Source of the DNA: Rhodothermales bacterium
GTDB lineage: Bacteria; Bacteroidota; Rhodothermia; Rhodothermales; Bin80
DNA length: 64,000 nt
Direction of reading: 5' to 3'
NCBI GenBank assembly: GCA_028278205.1
Contig: JANQES010000117.1
Location: forward strand, 62,001-126,000
Shown piece after piece: positions 7,952 through 16,891 of this stretch; the stretch's first letter is position 1, and every line of letters begins with the position of its first letter. The position numbers and the translations under genes were made by a program. Under the pieces are notes generated by a model. That model saw only the letters and a program-made list of their open reading frames with translations, was not told the origin of the DNA and made no database searches.

Positions 7952-10647
7952 AGGACACTCCCGGTCAGGTCGATGGCCTGGGTGAGCCAGTGGTGGGCCT
8001 GAGAAATACGGGCCGGCTCTTTGTGTATGTTTTTAATCTCCTGCGCCGCGGCATAGCCAAAGATGGTGGTGAGATATTCGACGAGCCGCTCGTTCTCTCT
8101 GGTTACGGTTTGCTGGACGAAGAGCGCGTCGTCGTTGAGCGTTCTCTCTTGCAGGGCCAGGATACCCAGGGCAAAGCGCAAGGGGGGGCTATCTCGTTCT
8201 TCGAGGGCCTCGCGCAGGCTTTGCATCCATCGTGTTCGGGGCGCCCCGGATTCTTCCATCGCCCTGGCAATCCGCCATCCGAGGTCGTCCACGGCAAAGA
8301 GCGGGCGGGAGCCCAGCCGGCTGGTCAGCGCAAGCAATTGCTCCGGCACGTCCTCATCCGGAGACGCCGCCGGCACCGTGCTTTCCTGTAAGAAATTGAT
8401 CAACGCCAGGGCGGGGTCGTCCGAGAGCAGATCGGGGATCTGCGCCCGCGCGATGCCGTGCCAGAGACCGTCTTCGGGATCGGCCTCGGCCAGCACGGTG
8501 CGCCCGTGGAACCAGAGCAGCAGCTTGCAGATCTCTTTTTCGCTGCCCTCGTTCATGGCCTGCGTCAGGGCTGCCAGTTCTTCTCTAGAAAGCTCCCGGC
8601 AAACCAGCCGGCTCATCGCCTCTACCAGAAGCGCTTTGGTGTGCCCCGGCTCGTGTTCTAACACCTCGCCGATGAGTTGGCGGGCGCGTTCGTGGCGGCC
8701 CTCCACCAGCGCTTTCCGGGCCAGGTTGATGCCGAAATGAACCAACGCCGGGGCAACCGGCAGTTGCCGGTACGCCGTATCGGGCAACGCTGCCAGCGCC
8801 TCGACAGCCGCCTCCTGCTGCCCCTCCTTGCCGAGGGCGACGGCCTGTAAAAAACGCGCCCATTCGATCTGATCGGCCAGTCGTTTACTCTTCGGATTTT
8901 TTTTGAGCAGCGGTTCCCAGCAGCTCAAGCCCTCCTCGTAGGCCCCGGTTTCGACCAGGGCGCGGCCCAGCCAATACGCCACGCGCTTATCGGGATACCG
9001 GGCTTGCTCGCACGCGCGCAAATGCTCGATGCCCACGTCCAGACGAGCCGCGTGGGTTTCTATCCCCTTTTTGATCATCAGGATGCCCAGTTCGGCGCGG
9101 GTGGGTAGATGCCGGGCATCGTGTTGATGCACCCGTTGCAATGCGGTGGTAGCTTCGGCTACCTTTTTTTTCTTGAGCAAGACCAGCGCCAGCGAAAACA
9201 ACGCCGGCACGTGGACCGGATCCCGCTCTAGCACCTGCCGGTACCGGGCGGCGGCCTCCTCAAAGGCTTGCTCCAGTTCCAGAATCTTCGCCAGCCCGAA
9301 GTGCGCCTCGATGCAGTCCGGGTCGGCGGTGAGCAGGGCTTCAAACTGCTCCTGGGCCTCCTCCAGCCGGTTCATCGAGAGCAAAATGTTGGCCTTCTGC
9401 GTGAGCAGATAGAGGTCTCCCGGCGCCACCTCCAACGCCTGCTCAATGCGCTCCAGGGCTACTTCATATTCACCCACGTGGGCTTTGGCAACCCCCATGA
9501 ACTCGTAAACGCCGGCCAGATCCACCCCGCCTTCGAGCGCATCGTCGAAGTGCGCATCGGCTTCGCCGTACTTTTCCTCATAAAAAGCCACCTGCCCCAG
9601 CAGAAACGCCGTGTGGGCGCGCGTCGCATTCTGAGCCCGGTCATAGACGTGTTCCAGCTTCGTCCGGGCGCGTCCGAGGTGCTCGCTCTGCAAGTCTTCT
9701 TCGGCCATGCGAAGCAGCGGCCAGTCGAGCCAATCCGCCGTCTGGTGAATACGATGCAGGCGATGGATGGCCTCGTCCCGGTCGTCGGGCCGCGCCGCAT
9801 CGGGGACCTGGACGATCTGCCTGAGCCGGTCAGACACACGCGCGGTTATCGCATCCGGCTGGCCGGGGCTGCAACACGACAGGTAATCGATGTACATATC
9901 GAAGGCTTTGCCGTCGGGCGCTTCGCACTGTTCGAGCAAGCCGATCAGGGTTTGCCAGTGGCCCGCATCCAGCGTATGCATCGAGACCGCATCCTTGATA
10001 CACGTCAGCGCGCGCGCCGGCTGGTTCTGCTTCAGGAACCCCTGCGCCAGAACCAGATACAGCCTCGTCAGGCGTTTGAACGTTCGGTACCGGACCGCCG
10101 GCTTCAGTTCTTTGGCCCGTCCTTTGATCCAGCGCGGGACCTTTTGCGCCATCAGCAACGCGCGGGTAGGATGTTCAGCCTGAACATCGAGCACGGCCAG
10201 GACCAGAAACAACTCCACTTGCAGCTTAGACTCTACGAGCGTGAGCCATCCCTGCCGAAGGTGCCACAAGAATTGCCGGCGCAGGCGGTCTGCTTCGTGC
10301 TGAGCGTCGCGGACGTCCAGATGCATCAGCGCCTCCGGCTCGATCTTAGCAAGGCGGCCTTGCAGTTCATCCCATTTGTGCAAAAACCTGGACGTGACCA
10401 TCCAGATAGGGCGTGTGACCTTCCACGTAGCACTGGATCTGACCGGGCTGGAACCTTCTACAGCGTCCCTATCGGGGAGCGCCGCCTCGGGGCTGAATGC
10501 ATTGGCAAGTTCATCGAGGTGTTCCGGGCTCAGCGCCTCGCGTTTTCGCAGCCCGGCCAGCCGGTCCAACAGGTCAAACTTCGCCAGCCAGGTCCGGTAA
10601 TCCCACCATCGAGGGCGTTTTTCGGTATGTTTACGAAACGGCCACAT
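7948..10647 (-). CDS. Large cytoplasmic TPR-repeat protein
   Basis: The 899-residue product is built from many tetratricopeptide-type units. The clearest run is about residues 330-520 (AFLLGQVAFYEEKYGEADAH; GVAKAHVGEYEVALERIEQA; NILLSMNRLEEAQEQFEALL; LAKILELEQAFEEAAARY). The N-terminal 130 residues are basic then helical, with no signal peptide. TPR arrays are protein-binding scaffolds; in systems containing CHAT proteases they often carry the recognition function. It sits between the channel pair and the AAA+ ATPase with 4-5 nt junctions. No catalytic motif was seen. Confidence 0.88.
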   Translation of the reverse strand: MWPFRKHTEKRPRWWDYRTWLAKFDLLDRLAGLRKREALSPEHLDELANAFSPEAALPDRDAVEGSSPVRSSATWKVTRPIWMVTSRFLHKWDELQGRLAKIEPEALMHLDVRDAQHEADRLRRQFLWHLRQGWLTLVESKLQVELFLVLAVLDVQAEHPTRALLMAQKVPRWIKGRAKELKPAVRYRTFKRLTRLYLVLAQGFLKQNQPARALTCIKDAVSMHTLDAGHWQTLIGLLEQCEAPDGKAFDMYIDYLSCCSPGQPDAITARVSDRLRQIVQVPDAARPDDRDEAIHRLHRIHQTADWLDWPLLRMAEEDLQSEHLGRARTKLEHVYDRAQNATRAHTAFLLGQVAFYEEKYGEADAHFDDALEGGVDLAGVYEFMGVAKAHVGEYEVALERIEQALEVAPGDLYLLTQKANILLSMNRLEEAQEQFEALLTADPDCIEAHFGLAKILELEQAFEEAAARYRQVLERDPVHVPALFSLALVLLKKKKVAEATTALQRVHQHDARHLPTRAELGILMIKKGIETHAARLDVGIEHLRACEQARYPDKRVAYWLGRALVETGAYEEGLSCWEPLLKKNPKSKRLADQIEWARFLQAVALGKEGQQEAAVEALAALPDTAYRQLPVAPALVHFGINLARKALVEGRHERARQLIGEVLEHEPGHTKALLVEAMSRLVCRELSREELAALTQAMNEGSEKEICKLLLWFHGRTVLAEADPEDGLWHGIARAQIPDLLSDDPALALINFLQESTVPAASPDEDVPEQLLALTSRLGSRPLFAVDDLGWRIARAMEESGAPRTRWMQSLREALEERDSPPLRFALGILALQERTLNDDALFVQQTVTRENERLVEYLTTIFGYAAAQEIKNIHKEPARISQAHHWLTQAIDLTGSVL

Positions 10648-10652
10648 GCGGG

Positions 10653-11282
10653 TTAATCGGCATTATAGAAGATGATCATTTCGATGCGCCTGTTGCGTGC
10701 CAGCGCCGCTTCGGAGGTATCCGGGTCTACCGGGCGGTACTTCGAAAAGCCGGCTGCCGAGATGGGAATCCGGGCCGGATCCATCCCCATGTTATCAAAG
10801 AATTCCACGACCGCCGTGGCCCGGCTCGACGACAGATCCCAGTTGGAACGAAACGGCCCGCCGGGCGAGACGCGCACCGAGTCGGTGTGTCCTTCGATCT
10901 GGATGTTGTCATAGAGTTCGTGGTGCTCCAGTAGAATCTGCCCGATGGCATCCAGCACGGCGATGCCGCGCGGCTGAATGTCTGCCCGGCCCGACGCAAA
11001 CAGGATCCGGTTGCTGAAGGTGATGCGCTGGGCTTTGAAATCCTTGGAAAAAGCGATGTCTTGCAGGGTTTCGTCATCCAGTTGGGCCACGATCAGCTCC
11101 CTGACGTTATCCTGTTTTGTTTCGATACGTTTCAGGACAAAGGCGTCCGTATTGGCGATAACCTGCGCAAAGAAAAACACCACCAGCACCAGGATGATCA
11201 TCAAGGTGAGATCGGTGAAACTGGGCCAGAAGTTGATGTCTGCGCCGTCTCCTTGCGGATTCGTATAGGCCATTTGATCCAC
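10653..11282 (-). CDS. MotB/ZorB-like inner-membrane protein with OmpA peptidoglycan-binding domain
   Basis: The 209-residue product has a short cytoplasmic N-terminus and one transmembrane helix (about 24-44) preceded by NFWPSFTDLTLMI. Asp24 at the start of the helix matches the proton-carrying Asp of MotB, ZorB and ExbD-type stators. The C-terminal half is an OmpA/MotB peptidoglycan-binding domain (ILFASGRADIQP, IQIEGHTDSVRV, a final RNRRIEMII). Length and layout match ZorB of the Zorya phage-defence systems as well as MotB. It starts 5 nt after the MotA-like gene, as ZorB follows ZorA. Flagellar genes are absent from the window, which argues against a flagellar stator. Confidence 0.9.
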   Translation of the reverse strand: MDQMAYTNPQGDGADINFWPSFTDLTLMIILVLVVFFFAQVIANTDAFVLKRIETKQDNVRELIVAQLDDETLQDIAFSKDFKAQRITFSNRILFASGRADIQPRGIAVLDAIGQILLEHHELYDNIQIEGHTDSVRVSPGGPFRSNWDLSSSRATAVVEFFDNMGMDPARIPISAAGFSKYRPVDPDTSEAALARNRRIEMIIFYNAD

Positions 11283-11287
11283 CTCGT

Positions 11288-12919
11288 TTATCCAGGGGTT
11301 GAAACCGGCTCGGTCTGTTCAGGCGAAGCCGAGGCCGCTGATGTTTCGGCGGTGTTTTTTTGACGCCGGCCCCGGCCGCGCTTCCTCCGGCCCCCTTTGT
11401 GCTCGCCCTCTTCGGAGGGTTCGTGGTTTCGAGAAGCCGCTACCAGTTCCCGAAACGCCTCGTGGGTTTCTTGCTGGTGTTTCGAGACGTTTTCGACGAA
11501 GTCTTTGAAGGCGCCGAGGGTCTGTCCTAATTGCTCGTCCACCTGATTGCGGTTTTCCGCGTAGGCGGAGAACTCGTCGAGGGCTTTGCCCAATCGTTGG
11601 TCGAGGTGGTCGCGGGCCTGGCTGTTCGATTCGGCAAAGGCGCGGAAATGTTCGGTGGCTTCGCCGGCAATCATCCGGGCGATGTTGCCCCGCTCCTCGG
11701 CCTGCATGACGGCTTTGCTGAAATCTCCCAGGGCCGAGGTCATCCCCTGATTGACGACCTGGGCCAGGCTCTCGGCGCTCTGATTGCTAAAGGTCTTGAT
11801 AGCCTGGCTGGTGCCGTCTACCGCCGCGATGAACTTCTGCTGCGCCCGCGCCACCTCCTTGACATCCTCCTGGAACGCGCGGCGCACTTCCTGCGCACTC
11901 TCCTGGACAGCATCCATCGCCTTTGAAATCGACGTATTGACGAGTTCGCTGATCAACTTCTTCGTGACCTGATTATCCTGGATCTCGCGCAGCACCTGCT
12001 GAATTTCTTTGTAAACCTGGTCGATGTCTTGCCCGTAGCCCGCCAGCCGATTGACGCTGTTGTTGAATTCCTGGGCGAAATTGTGGAGATCTTCGATGCG
12101 GTTTTCGGTGGTCGTGGTGGCCCGGACGAGGCTATCGACGATGGTCTGGATGCCGTCCCGGCTCCGGTCGAGCACCCCGGAAGCCTCGGCGATATCTTGC
12201 GCGCTTCGTTCGATGGCTTCGACGTAGCGCGTCGAGGCTTCGACTTCGGTCGAGATGAGGATGCGGGGAATCAGGTGGTAGGTCAGGAAGGTTTCGAGCG
12301 CGTGGTGAAACGAGGCTTCGCGGCGCTGCCCCACCACCAGCACCACCGAGAGCAAGAACGTGGCGCCCAGCGCTGCCAGCGTGGTATAGAAAGCCACCTT
12401 CAGCCCGCCCATGGTGTCTGCCATGGCCTCGGTGAGGAATTGAATGTCGGAGAGCCGCTGGGCATCCTCGATGGCCGGAATAATACCCTGGACCGCCAGC
12501 GTCAGCCCCACCACCGTGCCTAAAAGCCCGAGAATCAACAAGATGTTAGAGACGAACCGCACAAACCGGTAATTCGAGGTTTCTTCGAGGCGGTCCAGGC
12601 GCCCCAGCAGATCCGCCGAGATGCTGTGGATCTGGCGGATCTTGTAGAGCAGTTCGATGCGCTTTTTGATGATACACGCCGGTAGATCCTTCTGGATGTA
12701 GGCGACGAGCTGGTCGGTGGCCATGCCCTGGGCTGTAGCCTCTTCGAACCGCTCCTGCACTTGCGCGAGGTATTTCTTCTCCCGGTAGGCGCGTAGAATA
12801 TTCCAGAGCACCATACCGATAGCCAGCAGGGCTAACCCGCCAATCAGCACGATCACGAAGATGCTGAGGTCGTAGACGGTGAGCGTGTCTGCCAGTGTTG
12901 GGTTCTCTATCGGGTTCAT
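11288..12919 (-). CDS. MotA/ExbB (ZorA-like) proton-channel protein with long helical tail
   Basis: The 543-residue product has one transmembrane helix near 20-42, and a pair near 123-147 (ILLILGLLGTVVGLTLAV) and 175-197 characteristic of the MotA/TolQ/ExbB fold. About 330 residues of predicted helix or coiled coil follow (for example QEVRRAFQEDVKEVARAQQ), then a basic GGRRKRGRGRRQK stretch. ExbB and TolQ lack such a tail; a long cytoplasmic tail is the hallmark of ZorA, where it transmits the signal from the membrane motor. With the downstream OmpA-type partner it would form a peptidoglycan-anchored proton-driven complex. The ZorA relationship is inferred from architecture, not from a database search. 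Confidence 0.88.
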   Translation of the reverse strand: MNPIENPTLADTLTVYDLSIFVIVLIGGLALLAIGMVLWNILRAYREKKYLAQVQERFEEATAQGMATDQLVAYIQKDLPACIIKKRIELLYKIRQIHSISADLLGRLDRLEETSNYRFVRFVSNILLILGLLGTVVGLTLAVQGIIPAIEDAQRLSDIQFLTEAMADTMGGLKVAFYTTLAALGATFLLSVVLVVGQRREASFHHALETFLTYHLIPRILISTEVEASTRYVEAIERSAQDIAEASGVLDRSRDGIQTIVDSLVRATTTTENRIEDLHNFAQEFNNSVNRLAGYGQDIDQVYKEIQQVLREIQDNQVTKKLISELVNTSISKAMDAVQESAQEVRRAFQEDVKEVARAQQKFIAAVDGTSQAIKTFSNQSAESLAQVVNQGMTSALGDFSKAVMQAEERGNIARMIAGEATEHFRAFAESNSQARDHLDQRLGKALDEFSAYAENRNQVDEQLGQTLGAFKDFVENVSKHQQETHEAFRELVAASRNHEPSEEGEHKGGRRKRGRGRRQKNTAETSAASASPEQTEPVSTPG

Positions 12920-12993
12920 AATCGCTCCTCTTGCAACAATTCGATGGCGTTACGACGACAGGCCCGACCAGGTCAGGCCGCCGCCTGTTCTTC

Positions 12994-14022
12994 TTACTCC
13001 TCGGCTTGATCGGTCCCCTCTGCGAACGAGACGATCAAGGGCATCTCGTGACGTTTGCCGCCGGAGCCCAGAAAAACGACGTGGTCTACCACGTTTCCCA
13101 GTTCGTGCGCCGTCTCTGCCAGGGTAAAACGCACGATGTTATCCGACTCGAACCGGTACCCCACGTAGGCTTGCAACCGCTCGGGGAGCACGACGCTGCA
13201 ATGAGCCCGAAGCAGCGGATCGAGCACCTCGACGTCCACCATATGCGCGCGCGCCGGGAGCACGCGCACAAAATCGATAAAGGGCCGGTTGGCGAAAACC
13301 TTCCGCCCGAAATAGGTGCGCGGATTGATCTCGCGCGTGCGAAAGTGCGGGTTCAAACAGTCGCAGGCAATCACCACGCCCCCGGTGATCTTGTGGGGGG
13401 TTGCGAAGGTCTTCTCTCGTTCAAAAACCGGGAGGGCCTCCAGCTCAGCGGCCTGGGGCGGTTCTTCTTCGAGGGCCGTCACGCTGCCGTCTTCGGGTGC
13501 CGTCACCCCGGTGACGCGGCCCCGCAGCAGGAACGTATCCCACGTATTGGTTTCCCGGTCGTAATACGTGCCCTGCAACAAGCCGCCGCCGGCATTCCAG
13601 ACCTGCATGTGCAGGGTATGTTCTTTACCGGGCACCCGCTCAACACGGATGCCCGGCACGGGCACGACGTAAGAAACGGTGACATCGACCTCGAAGGGGT
13701 AGTGCTGCTTAACAAGCCCTTTCCGGATGCAGATCTCGCCCCGTCCGCTGACGTGGCCGGGCGGCAAAAAACGCTGGTCGATGCCGATGGCAAAGGAAGC
13801 CGTTTCGTCACACTCCAGGGTTCGTTCCATGTCGTCAACGAGCAACCAGTTCGGCGTGCTGCCCAGACTGACGACGTAGGGGAAGTCGCTCTTGTTGACG
13901 ACGACGACCTCGTCGATCACGCGCAACCGGGTCTTGAGGCACGCCTCCGAAGAGATCGTCACCTCCGGATAGGTTATCCGGCGGGTATATTCGATGAAAC
14001 TATCGGTGAAGGTCATTTCCAT
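12994..14022 (-). CDS. Beta-rich protein of unknown function
   Basis: The start is taken at the ATG at 14022 (MEMTFTDSF), just after the CHAT gene stop at 14028; an upstream in-frame extension would overlap the CHAT coding region by over 100 nt. The resulting protein of about 342 residues is rich in alternating hydrophobic beta patterns. An early segment (NKSDFPYVVSLGSTPNWLLV, then a turn with LPPGHVSG) looks like an Ig-type beta sandwich, and a second beta-rich half follows residue 200. No signal peptide, membrane helix or catalytic motif is seen. Position between the protease and the channel pair suggests a structural or recognition component. Confidence 0.8.
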   Translation of the reverse strand: MEMTFTDSFIEYTRRITYPEVTISSEACLKTRLRVIDEVVVVNKSDFPYVVSLGSTPNWLLVDDMERTLECDETASFAIGIDQRFLPPGHVSGRGEICIRKGLVKQHYPFEVDVTVSYVVPVPGIRVERVPGKEHTLHMQVWNAGGGLLQGTYYDRETNTWDTFLLRGRVTGVTAPEDGSVTALEEEPPQAAELEALPVFEREKTFATPHKITGGVVIACDCLNPHFRTREINPRTYFGRKVFANRPFIDFVRVLPARAHMVDVEVLDPLLRAHCSVVLPERLQAYVGYRFESDNIVRFTLAETAHELGNVVDHVVFLGSGGKRHEMPLIVSFAEGTDQAEE

Positions 14023-14027
14023 AGCTA

Positions 14028-16538
14028 TCAGAACACGAATGATTGTTGCTGCTTTTCTGCGAAGAGCGGCTCGCCCCACTCCGGCCCGGAAATCCGCGTG
14101 AGTGGATCGCCGAAGAGGGCGTACCGCGCCCAGGTCAGGTCTTCGTCGCCGAACCATCGCATACAGAAGTGCCGGGCTTTATGGATGGCCTGGCTTACCG
14201 AACGCCCGGCCAGGAAATAGTTATAAAAGATGCGGGCAAACCAGACCGTCTTCTCATTGTCGGGCGGATCCCAGATCGTCCCTATATAGTTGCGAACCCC
14301 GACGGCGAGGGCCGCATGCGCGGTCCCTATAGCCTCGTCGTTTTTAACGCGCTGCCGCGAGGCGCCGTAGCTGGTTCGACCGGATTCACAGGTGTTGGCA
14401 AAGACGAGCACGGGCCTGGTCTTACGCCAGATGTCCACCAGATCGCGGGTGCTGAATCGTTGGCCGGCTCTGAGCAGCCAATAATCTTCGCGGAGGCCGC
14501 CCGCTGTTCTGCGGCTTTCGGCATGACCCGCATAGTGAATGATGTCGTAGGGCTTCCTTAATTCGTCATAAAGTTGCGCAGCCCCCAGCGGCCCGACCAC
14601 CATTTTCACCTGATGAGCCACGCCGCTTTGTTTAATCTGTCTGCGCAGGTACAAACATTCTCTTCGAGCGTTTGGCAAATCTCCCGCAGGGTCTGCGATC
14701 AGCAATACCCGGAGCGTATGCGGCCTCCTGAGCCTCTGGCGATGCGGATGCGGATCGATGAGCTTGGGCCAGTACGTCACCGGAAAACGCACGACGACAT
14801 AGTCGAAAAACTTCATCGGGATGCCAGCCAACTCCACCGGATACCGAAAGGTGAGATTGGCCAGCCGTTGATTGTCCAGTAATTCGCGCACACCAGGCCC
14901 CAAAACCCCCTGGGCGCCCTCCTCAGCCACGGTATCGATCCGATCTCGAATTTCTCTTACAATGTCATCGACCGGCAAGCCTTGCTCTATCCGGTCGAGG
15001 CGTTCGTAATCCAGCGTGCCTATCAGTTCCCAATAGTTGCTGAAGGCTTTGATCCACTGCGGCCTCAGAGACATCGAGAACTGCTTCTCGGACCACCACC
15101 CTCGAACGACGAGGTCCAGGTCTACGATGTCGTTTTGGTAGGCGGTATTTAAGACATTACGATGCTCTTCGGACAGGTTGATGAGGGGCATGGTGTCTGA
15201 ATACCCGGCTGCGCTCAGGGATCGTCGCCAGTTTTTATTTTCCCTGATCTTCTGGTCCCATCCTTTTCCGTCCCAGGGGCGCCCTACAGGGAGAACGAGA
15301 GCCACGTGTTTTTGCCGATCCGTCGTGTCTACAGCAAGGCAAAGGACGGCTGCCTCTCTGGGCTCGAGAACACGAATAACGTTGTACGGCCCCACCGAGG
15401 TCGGGAATCCGAAATATGCGGAGTCATCCCACTGGCTGGCGCGTCCCGGCAAAACCCTGACAAAATCTGCGTTTTCGCGGCTCACCCCATCGCTATGACG
15501 GTCCTCGTCCTCCTCGGGCTCAGTGCCCTGCGTCTGCGAGAGGGGCCCGTCTACCTTGAATTCGAGCGCTTGCCTGGCCGAAGGGAGTTCATAATCCTCT
15601 ATGACGTCCCTCGGCGGCTCTGTTGGTTGACGGCGTTCGGGGCTCCATTGCACCTTTTCAAGCAGAGACAACACGAGTTCCATGGAGCCGGTAGGCTCTC
15701 GGTCATAGAGCCGAGGCTCGGCCTGCTCCATCAGCGACAGCATCAGATATTTCGGATGAATGCACGATGCTCCCCATCGCTGTGCCCCGCGCTGCGCCGC
15801 CTTAAGCGCCGCGCGGATAGCCCCGTTGATCTGGTCTTCGGCCAGCGTGAACGTCGCAGCGCCCGGGCCGTAATTCGTTGACGCCGCCGGCTGAGTGGCC
15901 AGGGTAAACAGACGGCGCAGATGCTCGATGTTGAACCCCTGCTCTTCCGTCTCGCAGAGTTGTATCGCGGTTTCGAGCAGTTCCGAACCGTCTGGGGGGA
16001 ACGCCTCGCGACGCAACTGCCCGGAGGCTTCGTCGAAGAGCGGCGCCAGCGCCCGGGCTGTTCGGTTCACCTGCTCGCGAAACAAGACGACGGCCCGTCG
16101 AACGTCGAGCACGTGCCAGAACGCGCGGTCCTCTGCATTGAGATGCGCCAGCACACAACTGAGCAGCAACTCTAGCGCGGTATCGCGCTCGGTATGCATG
16201 CGCCTCCCCATTTTAACATCCCACCCAACCTTGAAATCAGCGAGCGCATCAAGCGCACTTCGAGAGAAGCTTTTCTGTCTCCCGTCAAAAGGCTTCGTTG
16301 CGCGTCGCGGGCGATAGGCATAGAGGGCTTTCAAGAGATCTTGCGGTGAATATTCGGGTTTTAAGGCTTGCGTAAGCGTCATCCATACCCACACGTCTCC
16401 ACTTTCCAGGGCAGCGGCCAGAATGTCGCCGGGTAAAAAAGGGCGAAAGGGCCGGCGGGCGGCGGCCTCTAAGACGGCTCGGGCGCGGGCATCGGGAACC
16501 CGCTGTGGGACGAAGAAACAATTCTCGAATAGCATCAA
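14028..16538 (-). CDS. CHAT-domain caspase-like protease with Clp-N-like N-terminal repeats
   Basis: The C-terminal 240 residues are a CHAT (caspase HetF-associated) domain. They show IIHYAGHA with the catalytic His near 667, FANTCESG with the catalytic Cys near 715, and a terminal ARYALFGDP motif found in many CHAT proteins. Both catalytic residues are intact. The N-terminal part has two helical units (about 20-60 and 230-290) resembling the Clp-N repeats of the AAA+ protein in the same operon, which hints that the two interact. An AAAGGAGG site lies in front of a TTG at 16538 and an ATG at 16535; either may start translation. It is first in the operon. CHAT proteases act as effectors in several prokaryotic immune systems. 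Confidence 0.9.
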   Translation of the reverse strand: MMLFENCFFVPQRVPDARARAVLEAAARRPFRPFLPGDILAAALESGDVWVWMTLTQALKPEYSPQDLLKALYAYRPRRATKPFDGRQKSFSRSALDALADFKVGWDVKMGRRMHTERDTALELLLSCVLAHLNAEDRAFWHVLDVRRAVVLFREQVNRTARALAPLFDEASGQLRREAFPPDGSELLETAIQLCETEEQGFNIEHLRRLFTLATQPAASTNYGPGAATFTLAEDQINGAIRAALKAAQRGAQRWGASCIHPKYLMLSLMEQAEPRLYDREPTGSMELVLSLLEKVQWSPERRQPTEPPRDVIEDYELPSARQALEFKVDGPLSQTQGTEPEEDEDRHSDGVSRENADFVRVLPGRASQWDDSAYFGFPTSVGPYNVIRVLEPREAAVLCLAVDTTDRQKHVALVLPVGRPWDGKGWDQKIRENKNWRRSLSAAGYSDTMPLINLSEEHRNVLNTAYQNDIVDLDLVVRGWWSEKQFSMSLRPQWIKAFSNYWELIGTLDYERLDRIEQGLPVDDIVREIRDRIDTVAEEGAQGVLGPGVRELLDNQRLANLTFRYPVELAGIPMKFFDYVVVRFPVTYWPKLIDPHPHRQRLRRPHTLRVLLIADPAGDLPNARRECLYLRRQIKQSGVAHQVKMVVGPLGAAQLYDELRKPYDIIHYAGHAESRRTAGGLREDYWLLRAGQRFSTRDLVDIWRKTRPVLVFANTCESGRTSYGASRQRVKNDEAIGTAHAALAVGVRNYIGTIWDPPDNEKTVWFARIFYNYFLAGRSVSQAIHKARHFCMRWFGDEDLTWARYALFGDPLTRISGPEWGEPLFAEKQQQSFVF

Positions 16539-16891
16539 CGGGCTAGCCTCCTTTGCTCGCGCTCACACTCGGACGGTTGCTGTGCTCGGCAGGATGGGGT
16601 CTCAGGAGCCCGGCGCGCTCCCTTTCAGGGTGTTGATGCCGAGTGCCGGCTCCAGACAAGGTCCGATGTTTTCACCTTGTGCAGGCTCCGCCGCCCACTT
16701 CGCTGCTAGCCTGGGCGTGGGCCACTTCGTTTATAGGTATATAAAGGCGAGATCAGCATGGTAGGACACGCCAGAGCTCTAGCACGTAAAAAATGTCATG
16801 AGCTAGTCTAAGAATGGTGTCGCGCTTTCGACATGACGTAATTGCGTCCTTTTTCCCGGCTCCCTCAAAGAGACATAGGGGTGCCGGGGCT
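16539..16891 (-). promoter_or_regulatory. Intergenic region in front of the 10+-gene operon
   Basis: These 353 nt hold no credible gene on either strand. The region should contain the promoter of the CHAT-to-Hsp70 operon and the end of the regulator transcript. It includes an AT-richer patch near 16730-16745 and a palindrome at 16835-16848. No promoter box could be assigned with confidence. Confidence 0.5.
16835..16848. promoter_or_regulatory. Candidate operator GACGTAATTGCGTC
   Basis: A 14-bp near-palindrome shares the core ACGTAATT with the perfect 18-bp palindrome at 17616-17633 beside the response-regulator gene. It lies about 290 nt upstream of the CHAT gene. That both are binding sites of the adjacent LuxR-type regulator is inference. 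Confidence 0.35.

Noticed and set aside
9268..10656. 462-codon plus-strand open frame
   Set aside because: Antisense shadow of the TPR gene; no domain recognisable.
10653..12919. Interpretation as flagellar MotAB stator or TonB-ExbBD system
   Set aside because: No flagellar or TonB genes nearby. The OmpA domain excludes ExbD, and the long MotA tail and operon partners do not fit a flagellar stator.
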